Below are positions 26,871 to 39,428 of a stretch of DNA of 64,000 nucleotides, piece by piece. Position numbers and translations under genes: made by a program. The stretch lies in NCBI RefSeq assembly GCF_035582795.1, contig NC_134373.1, positions 34,194,501 through 34,258,500 on the forward strand, in the 5' to 3' direction. Origin of the DNA: Mycteria americana (lineage: Eukaryota; Chordata; Aves; Ciconiiformes; Ciconiidae). The notes under the pieces are model-generated. The model was not told where the DNA came from. It did no database searches and saw only the letters and a list, made by a program, of their open reading frames with translations. Every line of letters starts with the position of its first letter. The stretch's first letter is position 1.

Positions 26871-27639
26871 TTTTTGTATGTGTGCATGGGGGGAGGAGGG
26901 GGCGTGCATGCGCAAATGTTGGTCTCAGCCTCATCTCGATACAGTTTGGGAACCCAAGGTGCTTCTCTTCAGAATTTCACCTGCCTTGCCAAAAATGATT
27001 GATTACCCCTAGCAGACTGGGTGTCCGGCTATACCCAACAAATGACTTTGGCCCCTAACAACAGGCCTTGGCCAGATAGAAATCAATATTTCACCATTAA
27101 AATCTATCAAAGAAGAGTTAAGGCACCATCTGTCCCTGCCGCCTTTCCATGGTGTGTGAACATTAAATCCGACACTTGTAGTACATGAGTAATCAATATA
27201 TAGTAGTTCACAGATCATTTGTGGTCCCCTTTTAGCAGTGATGGATGCTTGGAATAGTTGTGATTCATTTTGTCACACCATTAAACAAGATTCTGTCCAG
27301 TTCCTTCCTGATTTCATTTAGAGGATCATTCTTCACAGTTCATAAGAGAGAAACGGTTTTACCAATCTGCTTCTATTTCAATAAGTCACTTTATAGAGAT
27401 TTTGTGTCCTGCAGACTGTAAAAATTCTGGAGAGATAGTACAAACATACCTCTAAAACTATTCACTGCATGACATATGCATAAAGTGTGAAAAACTGAAT
27501 GTAAATATGTTTACCTCTTTATCTACAAATATTGGTTTTAACCCTCCCCTTGCTAGAGGGGTCTTTAGGCAGAAGTGCATGTAAATACAGCCTTGCCTAG
27601 GGCAGATATAGTCAAGTTTGGAAACGGGCTGTAATTAAA

Positions 27640-28320
27640 AACATGAGTAAAACAACTGGAAACTCAGTGACAGAGCTTTACTTCTGAAATTAAAATTGAG
27701 AGCTCTCAGTAAAATAAACACCTGTCTTAATTGCTTCTGCTGATACTCAGATTTTTCTGAATTGTTCGTTTTACACTGGCAATAAATGTATAATTGCTAA
27801 GCATGTTTAAATGGTTACAAAGAAATGGCCTTCTTTTCTTAATTTTTCTTATAATTGCCATTATTATGCAGACTTCTTCCTTTTTGGAGGAGGGGGAGAA
27901 TTACATATTAATGTTCCGTAGATTATTAATCTCGTAAAAGACTTGTTCTTTCAGTCCCCAAATCAGTCAATCGGATCCTCAGACAGTGGTGTAATTGGGC
28001 ATCGTGATGGGGCTTCTCAGATTTAAACACGTTAGGAATTGGCCCTGTCTGGACTTCCCCTGGCTGCAGTAAGAGATCCAAATAATATAAGCGGCAGGCT
28101 TGGATGCAGAGATAAAGTCAGAGGGAGCACTGAAGATCTGTCAGAAGACATCTTCTAAAACATGCATTGTACAGCAATTTTCCTAATTAAAGGACATAAA
28201 TAGCAGTGATTCATGCAACTAGCAGTGCTAGCCTGTCCTCCATGGAGTGCTTCATACAGTAATTTTTAATCAGGTTGATCGTTTATAACCCATGCATTTT
28301 TAAGGATGCTATTTGGCTGC
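27640..28320. promoter_or_regulatory. candidate conserved noncoding element
   Basis: Unique AT-rich sequence with CATTATTATG, GATTATTAATCTCG, GTGTAATTGGGC and CAATCGGATCCTC. No coding frame. Same reasoning and same limits as the other candidates. Confidence 0.22.
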
Positions 28321-28346
28321 TGGAGCTCACTGACCCACTACACACA

Positions 28347-28359
28347 GCGGCGGCGGCGG
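28347..28359. repeat. short (CGG)4 triplet repeat
   Basis: GCGGCGGCGGCGG, short and unlikely to be unstable, inside a GC-rich stretch. Confidence 0.8.
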
Positions 28360-29619
28360 AGGCAGGCAGAAGCCCATCCTCGGCTGGACGAGGTCCCACC
28401 AAAGCCTTCCTGGCAGTAGACCAGACCCCACAGACATTTAATTCAAGTATTCCTTGAGGGAGAACCTACTCGCTTGAGCGCAAACCTCCTCAAACTGGGG
28501 TTCCCCCTTCTGTATGTGGCTGTGTCCCAGCAGCGTCCAGTGGCTCGAGGCAGATGGGAAGAGGCAGGAGGAGCAGGGAAGAGCCCTGTCCTCTCCGCTG
28601 GGCTCCGTGGAGATCACCGGGAGCAGGAAACGCAGGAAGCTGATGAGTTCATACTCATACACGAAAAGGCACCGGGCCAGTATATTAATGACAAAACAGT
28701 ACAGATGATTTGTGTTAGTGAGGTCGAGTCGCTGGAGCGGAAACCCATAGTGAAGAATTCCTGGGGTCAGGCCTGGCTTTGTCACAGCTCCTGGGTGGCT
28801 GGGCTCAGGTACTTAAAACTGCCCTGAGTAGGAAAAAATGCCCCAGCTCCACGTGCTGCTGGGCTGCCATCGCAGGAAACGTGCCTGCGGTTCCGCACGC
28901 AGTGCATGGGCAAGAGCAGGGGAGCCGTGCCCAGGAACCCAGCTCCGAGACACTGGCTTAGGCTGTAGCTGTACTTTAATTTCTTCCTTTATATATCCAT
29001 TATTCATTATTTCCATAAAAAGAGCTGTGCTCCTGGGAGATAACAAATGTAAAGTATTATTGCTAAAAATGAGCTACTTAAAAAAATATGGCCAGAACTT
29101 CAGCACAAATCAAATATCCACCTAGATTTTGGTGAAGACGTGCTGATTGGCACATGTGGAAGTCCCTGTCCCTTATGCTTAGGCTTACTGTATTTCAGAG
29201 AACAGAGATGGCAAAATAATTACTGACTGTTTTCCAGAAAAAACACATTGAATCATCGTACGAAAGCAGTTCCTAACTTCAGCCATACACCTGACAACCT
29301 GGCGCTGGAGCATGCCGAAGCTACCGTGGTTCTCCTGTTACCACCGAGCAACTCTGCAGGTTCAACGCAGAAGCCAAAGAAAGAAAACAAAGGTAAAAAA
29401 AAAGAAATCCAGCAAGAACCCTGAGTTATTACCTGTGAAAGCATTGCATGGGGAAAAGAAGATAAGACGAAAACATCATCATCTCTAGTCTTCAAATATT
29501 ATGCAGAGCACCCCCTGTTTAGCTGAACCTCTAATACATGCAAAAAGATACATGGATTGATTTTTTGCTAATAAACTGCATAGCTTTGATTCCCTTATTA
29601 TAAATCTTTTCCTAAGCAC

Positions 29620-29970
29620 AAAAGTGAGCAAAGGGAGGGGGAAGGGGTTGTAGGGTAACAAGACTAATCAGGACTTCACCATCAAAGCAAATACATCCAA
29701 TTAACAGCTATTAAAGGAGAATTTTATGGCACCGTGCACAGTGAAGGCCATTATATCCAGTGGAATTAATCTTAATTATTTTTACCTGTGTACATACATG
29801 CAAAGGAAAGCAACTCACATTAATCTACATTAAACTTAATACACAGTTGGTGTATTATCTTCTGAGTCAAAATTGACTGCTGGTTTCTGCATATGTATCT
29901 GTGGTGCTATCTTCAGTAATTACAGTACGGTATGTCTAAAGACACAATTTGCTCCATACAGAGCAACTCA
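29620..29970. promoter_or_regulatory. candidate conserved noncoding element
   Basis: Contains GACTAATCAGG, a TCF/LEF-type ATCAAAG at 29681-29687, CAATTAACAGCTATTAAAG and GGAATTAATCTTAATTATTT (29763 on), all CpG-poor and free of repeats. Confidence 0.3.
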
Positions 29971-29999
29971 GCAGTTAAAACCTTTTCTGTGATTTTTGA

Positions 30000-32440
30000 A
30001 AAGCCAAAAAATAGAACAGTATAGGCAGATATTATCTTCTCAGAAGTCTTTCTTAAAAAAAAAGACACAAAAAAAAGCCCAGAAGAAGCTGTACAGATTT
30101 ATTATCCAGCTTAAAGGGAAACCGAACAAATATAAATCTGTGGCTTTCTGAGGTTTAAATAACGGCAATTACTACCCCCAAAATATTGCATTTCATGCAC
30201 TGTGGACAACGTTGTTAAAACCACCCACAATATTTTGGACTGCAGGGATTTTTTTCCAGGTTTTTACAGAAGTTGACAGTAAATTATGTTGGTTGTTTGT
30301 TCACTTGGTTTGCATTATTTGATAGGGCTAGCCGTAGAGGTCTGTGCTGCGGTAACAATAATGAATGGTGTACTTTTTACTTTAAATCCCTGCCTAATGA
30401 ATATAGACATAGGCAAACAGCTACTTAGGATTCCAAAATATAACTAACCACAAAGCAGAGCTCCAGCTGGTCTTCCCTCCTACTGCATTGTTCAAGGGCA
30501 TTTTCCTTATCAAAAAATAGCTTCTGAGTCCCGAGAAGCAAAAAGAGAAATTGCGACCCACTGTGCCCAGCGAAAGCACTTCTGATGTGGTGGTGATCAA
30601 GTACACAATTGCTTAATGGTCTTATAAATGTTACACCTAACTGTGGGTTTTATTCAGATCATCATATGCAAAATCCTGACCGAGCAGAAATCGGTAGGTC
30701 CCAGTTTCATGCTGTGTCTTGGCTCAGGATCCCCAGAGCAGATGTTACCTACTTTAGCAAACATAGGTCAGCGCCTTGTCCTGTGTGAAAGCCTAAGCAC
30801 TGGATTTTAGTTACGTTTTAATTAACCTTCACTAGCTATCGAGATTTTAAAATCCTGTGGAGACACTATACAAAATATTTCTCTTAGGGCTAATCATACC
30901 TAGCAGCAAGTTAAAGTCCTTTCCACACCAGCATTTGCAGATGTGTCAAAATATGCATCAAAGTACCATTGTGTTCTTCAGTTGTTATTAACCAGAATTT
31001 TGAGTTAACATTTGTAACTCTGAATCTCTGGTAGTAAAACTGGTAGATTCGTGAAGATTTAAAGAAAAAGGCTTGAAAATGTCTCATGCAGTCAGGCTAT
31101 CTTCACTCCTTCAGCAACGTTCAGTCTGTTCTTGAATGTTTTAGGAGATGTATTTCACTCTACACTTCTTAAATATCGATGCATGTTTATCAGCTATTAA
31201 ACCACTATGGCTGAAGTGACTTCTCCTGCCCAGGCCGCTCCTGGGGCTTGCTGCAAGTAAACCTGCACAGGATACACCGCGCTCCTGAACTGCAGCCTGG
31301 CATTTTAGCATGAAATCAAATTCTGATGTGAACCTTAGGTTTTGCACTGTCAGGGAATATCAAGAGGGGCGATGTCACTGCATTTGCTTTAATTCAGATG
31401 CTTACCAAGATCTGAAGTGACTATCCCTTATCGCTGCTTGTATAGCCAACCTGAGGCTTTTCCCCCAAGCCCACACCGCTTTCCTGTCTTTGCACATTTA
31501 CCACAACTCCAGAGATTGTGTTGCCTTTGGGTTTCTCTATCAGGAAAGGGTGACAATATAAGCACAACAAACGAGAAAGTCTCCCAGCCCAGGGGCATCC
31601 AAGCAGCAAGGAAACTAAATGGAGAAGTTCCTGCAAAGGTGGGAAGTACAGAAGATTAATGGGGATGAAAGGAGACAAACTTAGAAGGAAAAATAGGAGA
31701 GTCACCTGCCAAAGACCGATGTGCTCAGAATGAACTCAGTGCCTCTTTTTGAGAGGACATTAGAAAACACACCATCCCCCACTGTAAAACAGTGAGAACA
31801 GAGCTCTGATGCTCTTCCGAGCAATTCTGCGCTGGGATAAGTTTGCAACTTAAGCTAATGCAGGTGATGGTGAACCTTTGAGAAAGCCAGTGGGCTCCGT
31901 GAAAGAATGAAGGCTGGAGGCAGATGAAGTATGCATCAGTACAAATACCATCATTAGCTACATTTCTGAGGCCTGCAAAGTACAACAGAGATGCCTGTTC
32001 GTCCAAAAACTTGTTAGCAAGCCTCAAACCACCAAAGAAGTAGGTGGGGATGGAGAAAAGATTTGTATACAAAGCTGTGTCTTTGTGAGTAAAGAAAAAA
32101 AATAAACCACAAATGGATGTTTCTGAAAATATCTCAATCCTTAAAGATTAGCCTCAGCAGAAGTGTCACTGCAGAAACCATCTGCATGTTGAAGAGGTTG
32201 CCTAGCAAGGGTTTTTTTCCTCATTATTATTTTCTACTTAGATTGCTAAGAAAAGATCTCTCAGGAGAAATAACAGTAGGATCTTAAAAATAGTTCCAAA
32301 TCTGCCATTAAAAATTCAACACAGATATTGTCTAAGCCATCTGTACTCGTGTCATTTTGATGCCACCACATTAAACACGCTGAGATTCTGTGCTGAGCCG
32401 CTTCTTAATTCTAAGCACCCACTTAAGTATTTCACTGAAT
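30000..32440. other. intergenic DNA, no gene recognised
   Basis: Unique, mostly AT-rich sequence with short A-runs. No supported gene. Confidence 0.5.
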
Positions 32441-32530
32441 TAGACGGCCAGAGCAGCGCGGTGCTCGGGGAGCAGCGACACGGGTCGAAGGTGCTGCGAC
32501 ATCACGGTGCAGCGAACAGGCTGTGTCCTC
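32441..32530. other. short CpG-dense segment flanking the minisatellite
   Basis: By eye about ten CpG dinucleotides lie within roughly 80 bases (GACGGCC, GCGCGG, GTCGAAGG and others), in an otherwise CpG-poor region and directly beside the 53-bp array. No coding content was recognised. Confidence 0.5.
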
Positions 32531-32550
32531 CTAACGAAATAAAGTAGGGC

Positions 32551-32968
32551 AAGGAATTGCACTGGCACTAGAAGAGGTGATCCCTAGGAGTTACCACGAG
32601 GACAAGGAATTGCACTGGCACCAGAAGAGGTGATCCCTAGGAGTTACCACGAGGACAAGGAATTGCACTGGCACCAGAAGAGGTGATCCCTAGGAGTTAC
32701 CACGAGGACAAGGAATTGCACTGGCACCAGAAGAGGTGATCCCTAGGAGTTACCACGAGGACAAGGAATTGCACTGGCACCAGAAGAGGTGATCCCTAGG
32801 AGTCACCACGAGGACAAGGAATTGCACTGGCACTAGAAGAGGTGATCCCTAGGAGTTACCACGAGGACAAGGAATTGCACTGGCACTAGAAGAGGTGATC
32901 CCTAGGAGTTACCACGAGGACAAGGAATTGCACCAGAAGAAGCAACCCAGAGGGGTTACCATGAGAAA
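32551..32968. repeat. 53-bp tandem repeat (minisatellite), about 7.9 units
   Basis: Units begin AAGGAATTGCACTGGCAC at 32551, 32604, 32657, 32710, 32763, 32816 and 32869, exactly 53 bases apart. A shortened, diverged eighth unit starts at 32922 and fades out near 32968. Units 1, 6 and 7 carry CACTAG where units 2-5 carry CACCAG, and unit 5 has AGTCACC for AGTTACC. Each unit contains CCTAGG. The unit length is not a multiple of three, and no long frame crosses the array. Confidence 0.97.
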
Positions 32969-35900
32969 CCCCAGCAATGAAAGTGAAAAGGGAGCGGACT
33001 GAAACCTAACGTTTTCTCCTCTATGCTATGATAGTTATGTTGTTATACTGTGACCATCACTGTGGCATTTTGCCCTTTTCTGAAACCAAACTAATGATTT
33101 CTGCCATGTACTGTTTCTTCTTTCATCTTTTCCCCTCTGGAAACTGGGTGTTACCCATACAAATTTGTTCTCTTCCCAGCTCATCTTCCTCTCCTTGCTG
33201 TTTTCCTTTTTCACTGCCAATCTCATCAAAGGCCTCTCCTGCTCCCTTCCCCTCCCCTGGACCTGCTGCTTCTCACCTCATGGGATCTGAAGAACCCAAA
33301 GAGCTCGATAAAGAGCACCATCCTCTTGCAAACAGGAATGGCACCAGCTAGCACGTTTTGTAGCCTATTTCTGTATTACATAGTCTGCATATTAGGCGTC
33401 TTTCTCCAATAATTTGTGTGCCTGGACAATGGCAGGCAGGAGGAGCCCCGATGGCAGAAACACCCTCTTAATCTGTTCCGGTAGTGCCATGTCCAACTGG
33501 AGCATACATTTGGTTGATCCCCAGTCATCACACATACAGAGTAGGATGCAGCACTCTTCTGTGGTGCAGATGTTTGTTTATATTTCTATTATTTACTGAA
33601 GCAAATGTTATTTGGATATATGTAGGGAGGATGAAGGAAGCAAGCAGAAAACTGTGTTAAATTATGAGTGTCTACATTAGGAGGAAAGGGAGTAAAATAT
33701 CGACATTGGTTAAGAATTTTCATAATTCATCTTATTGTGTAGAATATAAATGGAAGTGGGTAAAACCTCAGCCTTAGTGAAGCCAGTGCAAAACAACTAC
33801 TGACTGCTTAAGATACCCAGCAGAAGCCATAATTTTAAGTGGATAGGAAACACTGCAAAGATTTATTGTATCCTAAATTCTCCATCACCAGAGCCTCTAA
33901 GCACTTCTCAAATAATATGACTCATTGTTTCTCTTGACCTTCCCCTGGGGAGAGCAGAGAATGCACCATGAAATGGTTTCTGTTGCAAACCAGCTGTATT
34001 TCGGGGTGGAGTTGATGCACATCCTATTTGTTTCTGCAAGAGAGAAGGCAAGTCAAAGACATCTGCGCCTTGTACCTGGAAGGGCAGGTAATTGTGCCTT
34101 TGATGACCGTCCGTCCCCAGAGGAGTTCGCTTCCCAGGCTCAGGCTGGCCCCCCGAACACCCGTCCCTGCAAGGAGAGAGCCAGGAGGCTGCCTGGAAAT
34201 TAATTCCAGCGTTCTCAAGGAGCGGGGTGGGCAGGCACTGCCTCCGTCTCAAGCCTTGAGCCAGTCTGTCGTATACCCTGGTCACAAGCCACCGAACACT
34301 TTCAAGTCTTGGACCTGTTTAATAACATCAGTGAGCACGTAAAACCTTTTTGTGGTCCCGCAGAATAATTAAACTTCCATCACTGCTGCTAATCTTGCCA
34401 ATATAACAATACCAGCTACTGCATGCCAAAACAATAAAATAGCTGTTTCCATGAGCAGCCAAATGTAATTTGAACTCTTCAGTTCTTTCCAGTTATTTAC
34501 AAGTATTGTATTTCACAAACAGACCACCTCTTTTGTAGCGTTCTTTAGGAAAGCTGTGTATTATATTGGCATAATAGTCTTCTTCAGGGAGAGCATTTTG
34601 TTTTAATAAAATGTGTGCCACCATATTTAATCAATCAGGTTGATTGACACCAGCACTAGCTGCGTCTCCCAGCAGATGCTGCTGCTACCTCATTCTTATT
34701 CCAGTTTCATTTCTCAATCAAATCCATGTGTAAAAAACATAATGTGCTGCCAACATAATGTAATAAAACTTCAACTGAAATGCACACCACCACAACTGAA
34801 ACTGATAAGTCAAAGTATGGGAAAAGTTAACTTTAGCAAAATCATTTTTGACATGAAAATATTAAAGTTTTACAGTTCAGATATGCCTAGAGTAACCCTA
34901 ACATGAACGCAAAAGTTTCATGAGTGTTAAAAAAATCCTATAGAAAGAAACCTCTCTAAAAGTTATTGAGCTTTCAGCTCACTCCCAGCGTTTTCTAATC
35001 TTTGGAGTTTGTTAGTGTCATTCCAGTCGGATTTAAGCATGGGCTGCCCAAGTGAGATGAATTATAACTTTTACCCGAACAGCTCAGGTGCCTGTGTTGA
35101 GGTGAAGACCAGTTAGCGGTGATGCATGGCTCTGTGTCAGAGGCTGAACTAGCAGGTTTGGAAGTTAATGATTCATACAAGCATACATACCCTAACTGTT
35201 AGATGTCACACACCGGATGAAACTACTCTCAACTCTATTAAAGTTCATTCTAAATAATCTGCACACCTCACATTACCCACATGGTACGTACGGCTCACAG
35301 AGCACTTTCCTGGGGAATTTGCCTTTACTGTGCTTATAGGAGCTGGTTTCAGACCACTGAAGTTGAGACCCTTCTCGAGAGAGATGGGTCCCTCAAACTC
35401 CTGCAGAGGTTACGCCACAAACCCCCCTGGTTACCCTCCAGCCTGCTGGGAGTCCCCCAAAGCCAGGTGGGGATTAAAACATATGATTGCTTGGCAGATA
35501 TATACTATGTGCATAATGTTTTAATGTGTAATTACTGAAGGAGGTATGAAAAGAGCTCCAGACCAATTTTTTTAAGGCCCCACAATAAATGACTTCCACT
35601 TCATTTCTTGCATCCTTCTCTCAGTGATGATATGATAGGAAGCACATGCCATGAATTCATGTGCCACTGATTTCCATGCTTCTGTTAAAAAGAAGAACAG
35701 AGGTTTTAATCTGAGAAAACGCCTGGTCTTTCAGAATGCCTTTTTTTCCTCTGTCACTCATTTTCAGATAAAAAGGTTTCGTTAAATGCTGGACAGTGCT
35801 TTGGACAGCCTATATTGCAACAGTGGTTATACACAGAGGGAGAGATGCAGAAATTTTAGGCTGCAAGGAAATTGCCACAGCTGTTTTTCAACTGTTTCTT

Positions 35901-38094
35901 TAGCCAAAATGCATGAATGGTAAATATATAAATACAAATAACACTTGAAGAAATTGCATGTCTCAAGTATTATCAACCTCTCAGTTTTTATCTCCCCAGA
36001 ACACAATGAGCCCAGTTGGCAGGTGGGCTGGGGACGCCCCACCAGCAGCACTGTGGGCCGTGCTGAGCTGCGCCAGCCAATTGAGATCCCTCCGTTATTC
36101 CCATTGGATCCAGCACATTATGCTGCTGAATCAGCCCATTTTGCTCAGAAATAATGTGTTTCCAGAGAAGGTTCCTTTAATACAGCCAAACGTCCGGGAG
36201 TGCTGCAGCCTCACAACACACGGGCGATCACACATAGGCTCCATAAAACGGGGGTGAGGATGGTGATAGGTGTTGTTCAAGCTGACCTCAAACCCAGACC
36301 TGAGACTGGTGGGGTTTGACCACTTGATGCTTGAAATGGGTTGATGTTTTCCCTTTCCTGTCCCAAACTGGTGCTCACCACCAGGGCTACAGCACCAAAA
36401 CGGCTCTGGGCGACAGAGGCGGTGAAGCCCAGCAGTGCCAGAGCTGCCGTCCCACCACCACTCTCCTCCTCATCCTGTGCCTTCCCAGAGAGGGGCTGGG
36501 GCTCCCTGCCCACCAAACACAGCAAACCCACATGGGCAGCCTGAAATCGATTCCAAAAAAGAGCCATGGAAATGATTCAGTGTTTGGAAAAACCTGTTTT
36601 GTAGTGCGAAGTTCAGTCCATGTAATTCAGTAAAATGAAAATTCAGCAATAGTTTAGTTATTGTCTACACATAATATAGGAGGAGGAAACTTCTGACAGT
36701 AGAGGGCTCTTTAAGCTAACAGGCTGAGGTACAGAAGTATCTGGTAGTTGCAAGCTGAAGCTAAACACATTTGGACTAGAAATAAGCTGAAATTTATTAG
36801 TGATGAAAAAAACTAATCCACAGAACTTCCTTGCTTTAGAAATGAGTTGGATTCCATAGCCCTCGACAGCAGATTAAATCAGGGTGGAAAGGAACGGGTA
36901 GTTCCAATTGGATTGTAAAGATAATTTTCACTTAAATTAAATACACTTTTTTAAAGAAATAAACTTGTTTAAAATTGCATTTGTTACTATGACAAGCTAT
37001 AGTAAAACCTAGGCTTACTGTTATCTTGGAATAATTCAGATACATAAAATAACACACTGCATCAATGAGATAAAAGTGGTTTAAATTCCATAATCCTTGG
37101 TTTTCAACATGTAGTCTGCGGAAGCAACCTGAACTTCTGAAAAGAGCTCAGGCTGTAGAGACTTGTCACAAAACTATGGAATACATTGCCTGTATAATTT
37201 TTTTTTAAAGTTTAAAAGTCCTCAGAATTTCATTATTTGTTCCCAGCCCATTTCAGGACCCCTAGGACATCTCATCCCGACACCGAGACTCCACTGGAGG
37301 GTGCCAACCAGACGTCCTTTGGTTGCCTCAAAAAACACATGCCCTCTCCTTTTGCACAATGAGCATCCTGAGTTCGACCAATTTTGACCATGGACGGCTC
37401 TCGACTTGCTGCCTCCAAGAGCACACGCACTGGCTCTGCAGCATTAAAGTGCTCAGCTCGGAAGACCTCATCCCTATTCATCAGAGCCAGGTAGACATTT
37501 CTGCCAGAAAAAACGAAGAAAACTGCCCATTTTGTGAACAAGACACCCTGAAGTGGGTGATGTATTGCGTATTTGAGGAAAGGTAGAGCTAAACGGAGCC
37601 AGAGCAGAGCTTTCTTGGAGAAGGTACAGTGAAAACACTCCCATGTGGAAAAAAGGAGAAACTTCTCTAAGAAGTTTTCCTCAGCGCTGCTGTTGAAAGG
37701 AGCGTTGTGCCTCCACGTTACCACGCGCAGTGGCTGGAGCAGCGTTTTTCATGGCATTTCGTGTGTGCCTCAAGCAGAACCTGGCTCTCAGTGTGGCTTC
37801 AGGAGACAGAACTGATGGCCAGGTCCCAGGGAGAAACGGCTCTCCTAAAACATGGGTGAAAAAGAAAACATAGCAACATGACTCTTGAGCCTAAAATATT
37901 TAGATTAAATTTCATCCAGATCTGTGCTAAGCCTTTTTCTGGCACAGCGCTAGCAATGTCCTTCCAGGTAGTCACATTACGTGTTATTCCAGATAGTACC
38001 AACAGAACGTAATTACATGCAGATTCAATACTGCCATTTTCTGATTAGCAAGACAGCCACTTATCTTAGTATCTGGGCGTGTTGTCTTCTCCTA
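32969..38094. other. intergenic DNA, no gene recognised
   Basis: Unique sequence between the minisatellite and the CR1 element, apart from the candidate element at 34.3 kb. Short open frames (up to 150 codons, 37272-37724 minus) resemble nothing known. Confidence 0.5.
34310..34660. promoter_or_regulatory. candidate conserved noncoding element with TGATTGA dyad
   Basis: Contains a perfect inverted repeat TCAATCA GGT TGATTGA at 34631-34647. The right half extends to TGATTGACAC, nine of ten bases of the PBX-PREP/MEIS decamer TGATTGACAG. AATAATTAAACTTCC lies upstream. Repeat-free and CpG-poor. Confidence 0.35.
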
Positions 38095-38100
38095 AGGGTG

Positions 38101-39335
38101 GTTGAGCAGATCATCCTGAGTGCCATCACACGGCATGTAGAGGATAACCAAGGGATCAAGCCCAGCCAGCATGGGTTCAGGAAAGGCAGGTCCTGCTTGA
38201 CCAACCTGATCTCTTCTATGACAAGGTGACCCGCCTAGTGGATGAGGGAAAGGCTGTGGATGTTGTCTATCTAGACTTCAGTAAAGCCTTTGACGCTGTT
38301 TCCCACAGCATTCTCCTGGAGAAACTGGCAGCTCATGGCTTGGACAGGTGAACTCTTCGCTGGGTTAAGAACTGGCTGGATGGCCGGGCCCAAAGAGTGG
38401 TGGTGAATGGAGTTTACTCCAGTTGGCGGCCGGTCACAAGTGGTGTTCCCCAGGGCTCGGTGTTGGGGCCAGTTCTGTTTAATATCTTTATCAATGATCT
38501 GGATGAAGGGATCGAGTGCACCCTCAGTGAGTTTGCAGATGACACCAAGTTGTGTGGGAGTGTTGATCTGCTTGAGGGTAGGCAGGCTCTGCAGAGGGAC
38601 CTGGACAGGTTGGATCGATGGGCTGAGGTCAATTGTATGAGGTTTAACAAGGCCAAGTGCCAGGTCCTGCACTTGGGTCACAGCAACCCCATGCAACGCT
38701 ACAGGCTTGGGGAAGAGTGGCTGGAAAGCTGCCTGGCAGAGAAGGACCTGGGGGTGTTGGTTGACAGCTGGCTGAGTATGAGCCAGCAGTGTGCCCAGGT
38801 GGCCAAGAAAGCCAATGGCATCCTGGCTTGTATCAGGAATAGTGTGGCCAGCAGGACTAGGGAAGTGATGGTCCCCCTGTACTCGGCACTGGTGAGGCCG
38901 CACCTCGAATGCTGTGTTCAGTTTTGGGCCCCTCACTACAAGAGAGACATTGAGGGGCTGGAGCGTGTCCAGAGAAGGGCAACGAAGCTGGTGAAGGGTC
39001 TGGAGCACAAGTCTGATGAGGAGCGGCTGAGGGAGCTGGGGTTGTTTAGCCTGGAGAAAAGGAGGCTGAGGGGAGACCTTATCGCTCTCTACAACTGCCT
39101 GAAAGGAGGTTGTAGAGAGTTGGGGGTCGGTCTCTTCTCCCAGGTAACAAGCGATAGGACAAGAGGAAATGGCCTCAAGATGTGCCAGGGGAGGTTTAGA
39201 CTGGATAGTAGGAAAAATTTCTTCACTGAAAGGGTTGTCAAGCATTGGAAGGGGCTGCCCAGGGAAGTGGTTGAGTCCCCATCCCTGGAGGTATTTAAAA
39301 GACGTTTGGATGTGGTGCTTAGGGACATGGCTTAG
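38101..39335 (+). pseudogene. CR1 ORF2 reverse transcriptase C-terminal part, broken
   Basis: The reading frame starts VEQIILSAITRHVED and SQHGFRKGRSCLTNL, then shifts by one base around 38212, where one base is missing compared with the frame that follows. The next frame passes VYLDFSKAFDAV, meets an in-frame TGA at 38349-38351, then stays open for more than 300 codons through [17 protein letters not shown] and the FADD catalytic motif (38532-38543) to the natural stop at 39333-39335. The N-terminal endonuclease is absent through truncation. It cannot make a functional enzyme. The minus strand of the same segment is open for 396 codons, a by-product of the sense codon usage. Confidence 0.93.
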
Positions 39336-39403
39336 TGGTGGTCTTGGTAGGGTTAGGTTTACGGTTGGACTTGATGATCTTAAAGGTCTTTTCCAACCTA
39401 TAC

Positions 39404-39428
39404 AATTCTGTGATTCTGTGATTCTGTA
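39404..39428 (+). repeat. CR1 3' octamer tail (ATTCTGTG)n
   Basis: Three adjoining copies of ATTCTGTG, the last degraded to ATTCTGTAA. Birds' CR1 elements end in such 8-base microsatellites instead of poly(A), which fixes the 3' end and the plus orientation. Confidence 0.9.

Larger units (their letters stand above)
38095..39428 (+). mobile_element. CR1 LINE retrotransposon, 5'-truncated copy
   Basis: The plus strand encodes the C-terminal half of a CR1 reverse transcriptase followed by a short 3' UTR and a tail of ATTCTGTG octamers, the standard 3' end of avian CR1 elements. The 3' UTR contains the complementary segments GGTTGGA and TCCAACC that can form the CR1 3' hairpin. Similarity to the CR1 ORF begins abruptly near 38095, so about two thirds of a full element is missing, the usual result of target-primed reverse transcription stopping early. 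Target-site duplications were not identified. The frame has only two visible lesions, so this is a fairly young copy for its class. Confidence 0.95.

Noticed and set aside
32551-32968. 53-bp tandem array considered as a CRISPR-like array
   Set aside because: Units are contiguous with no unique spacers and the genome is vertebrate; it is a minisatellite.
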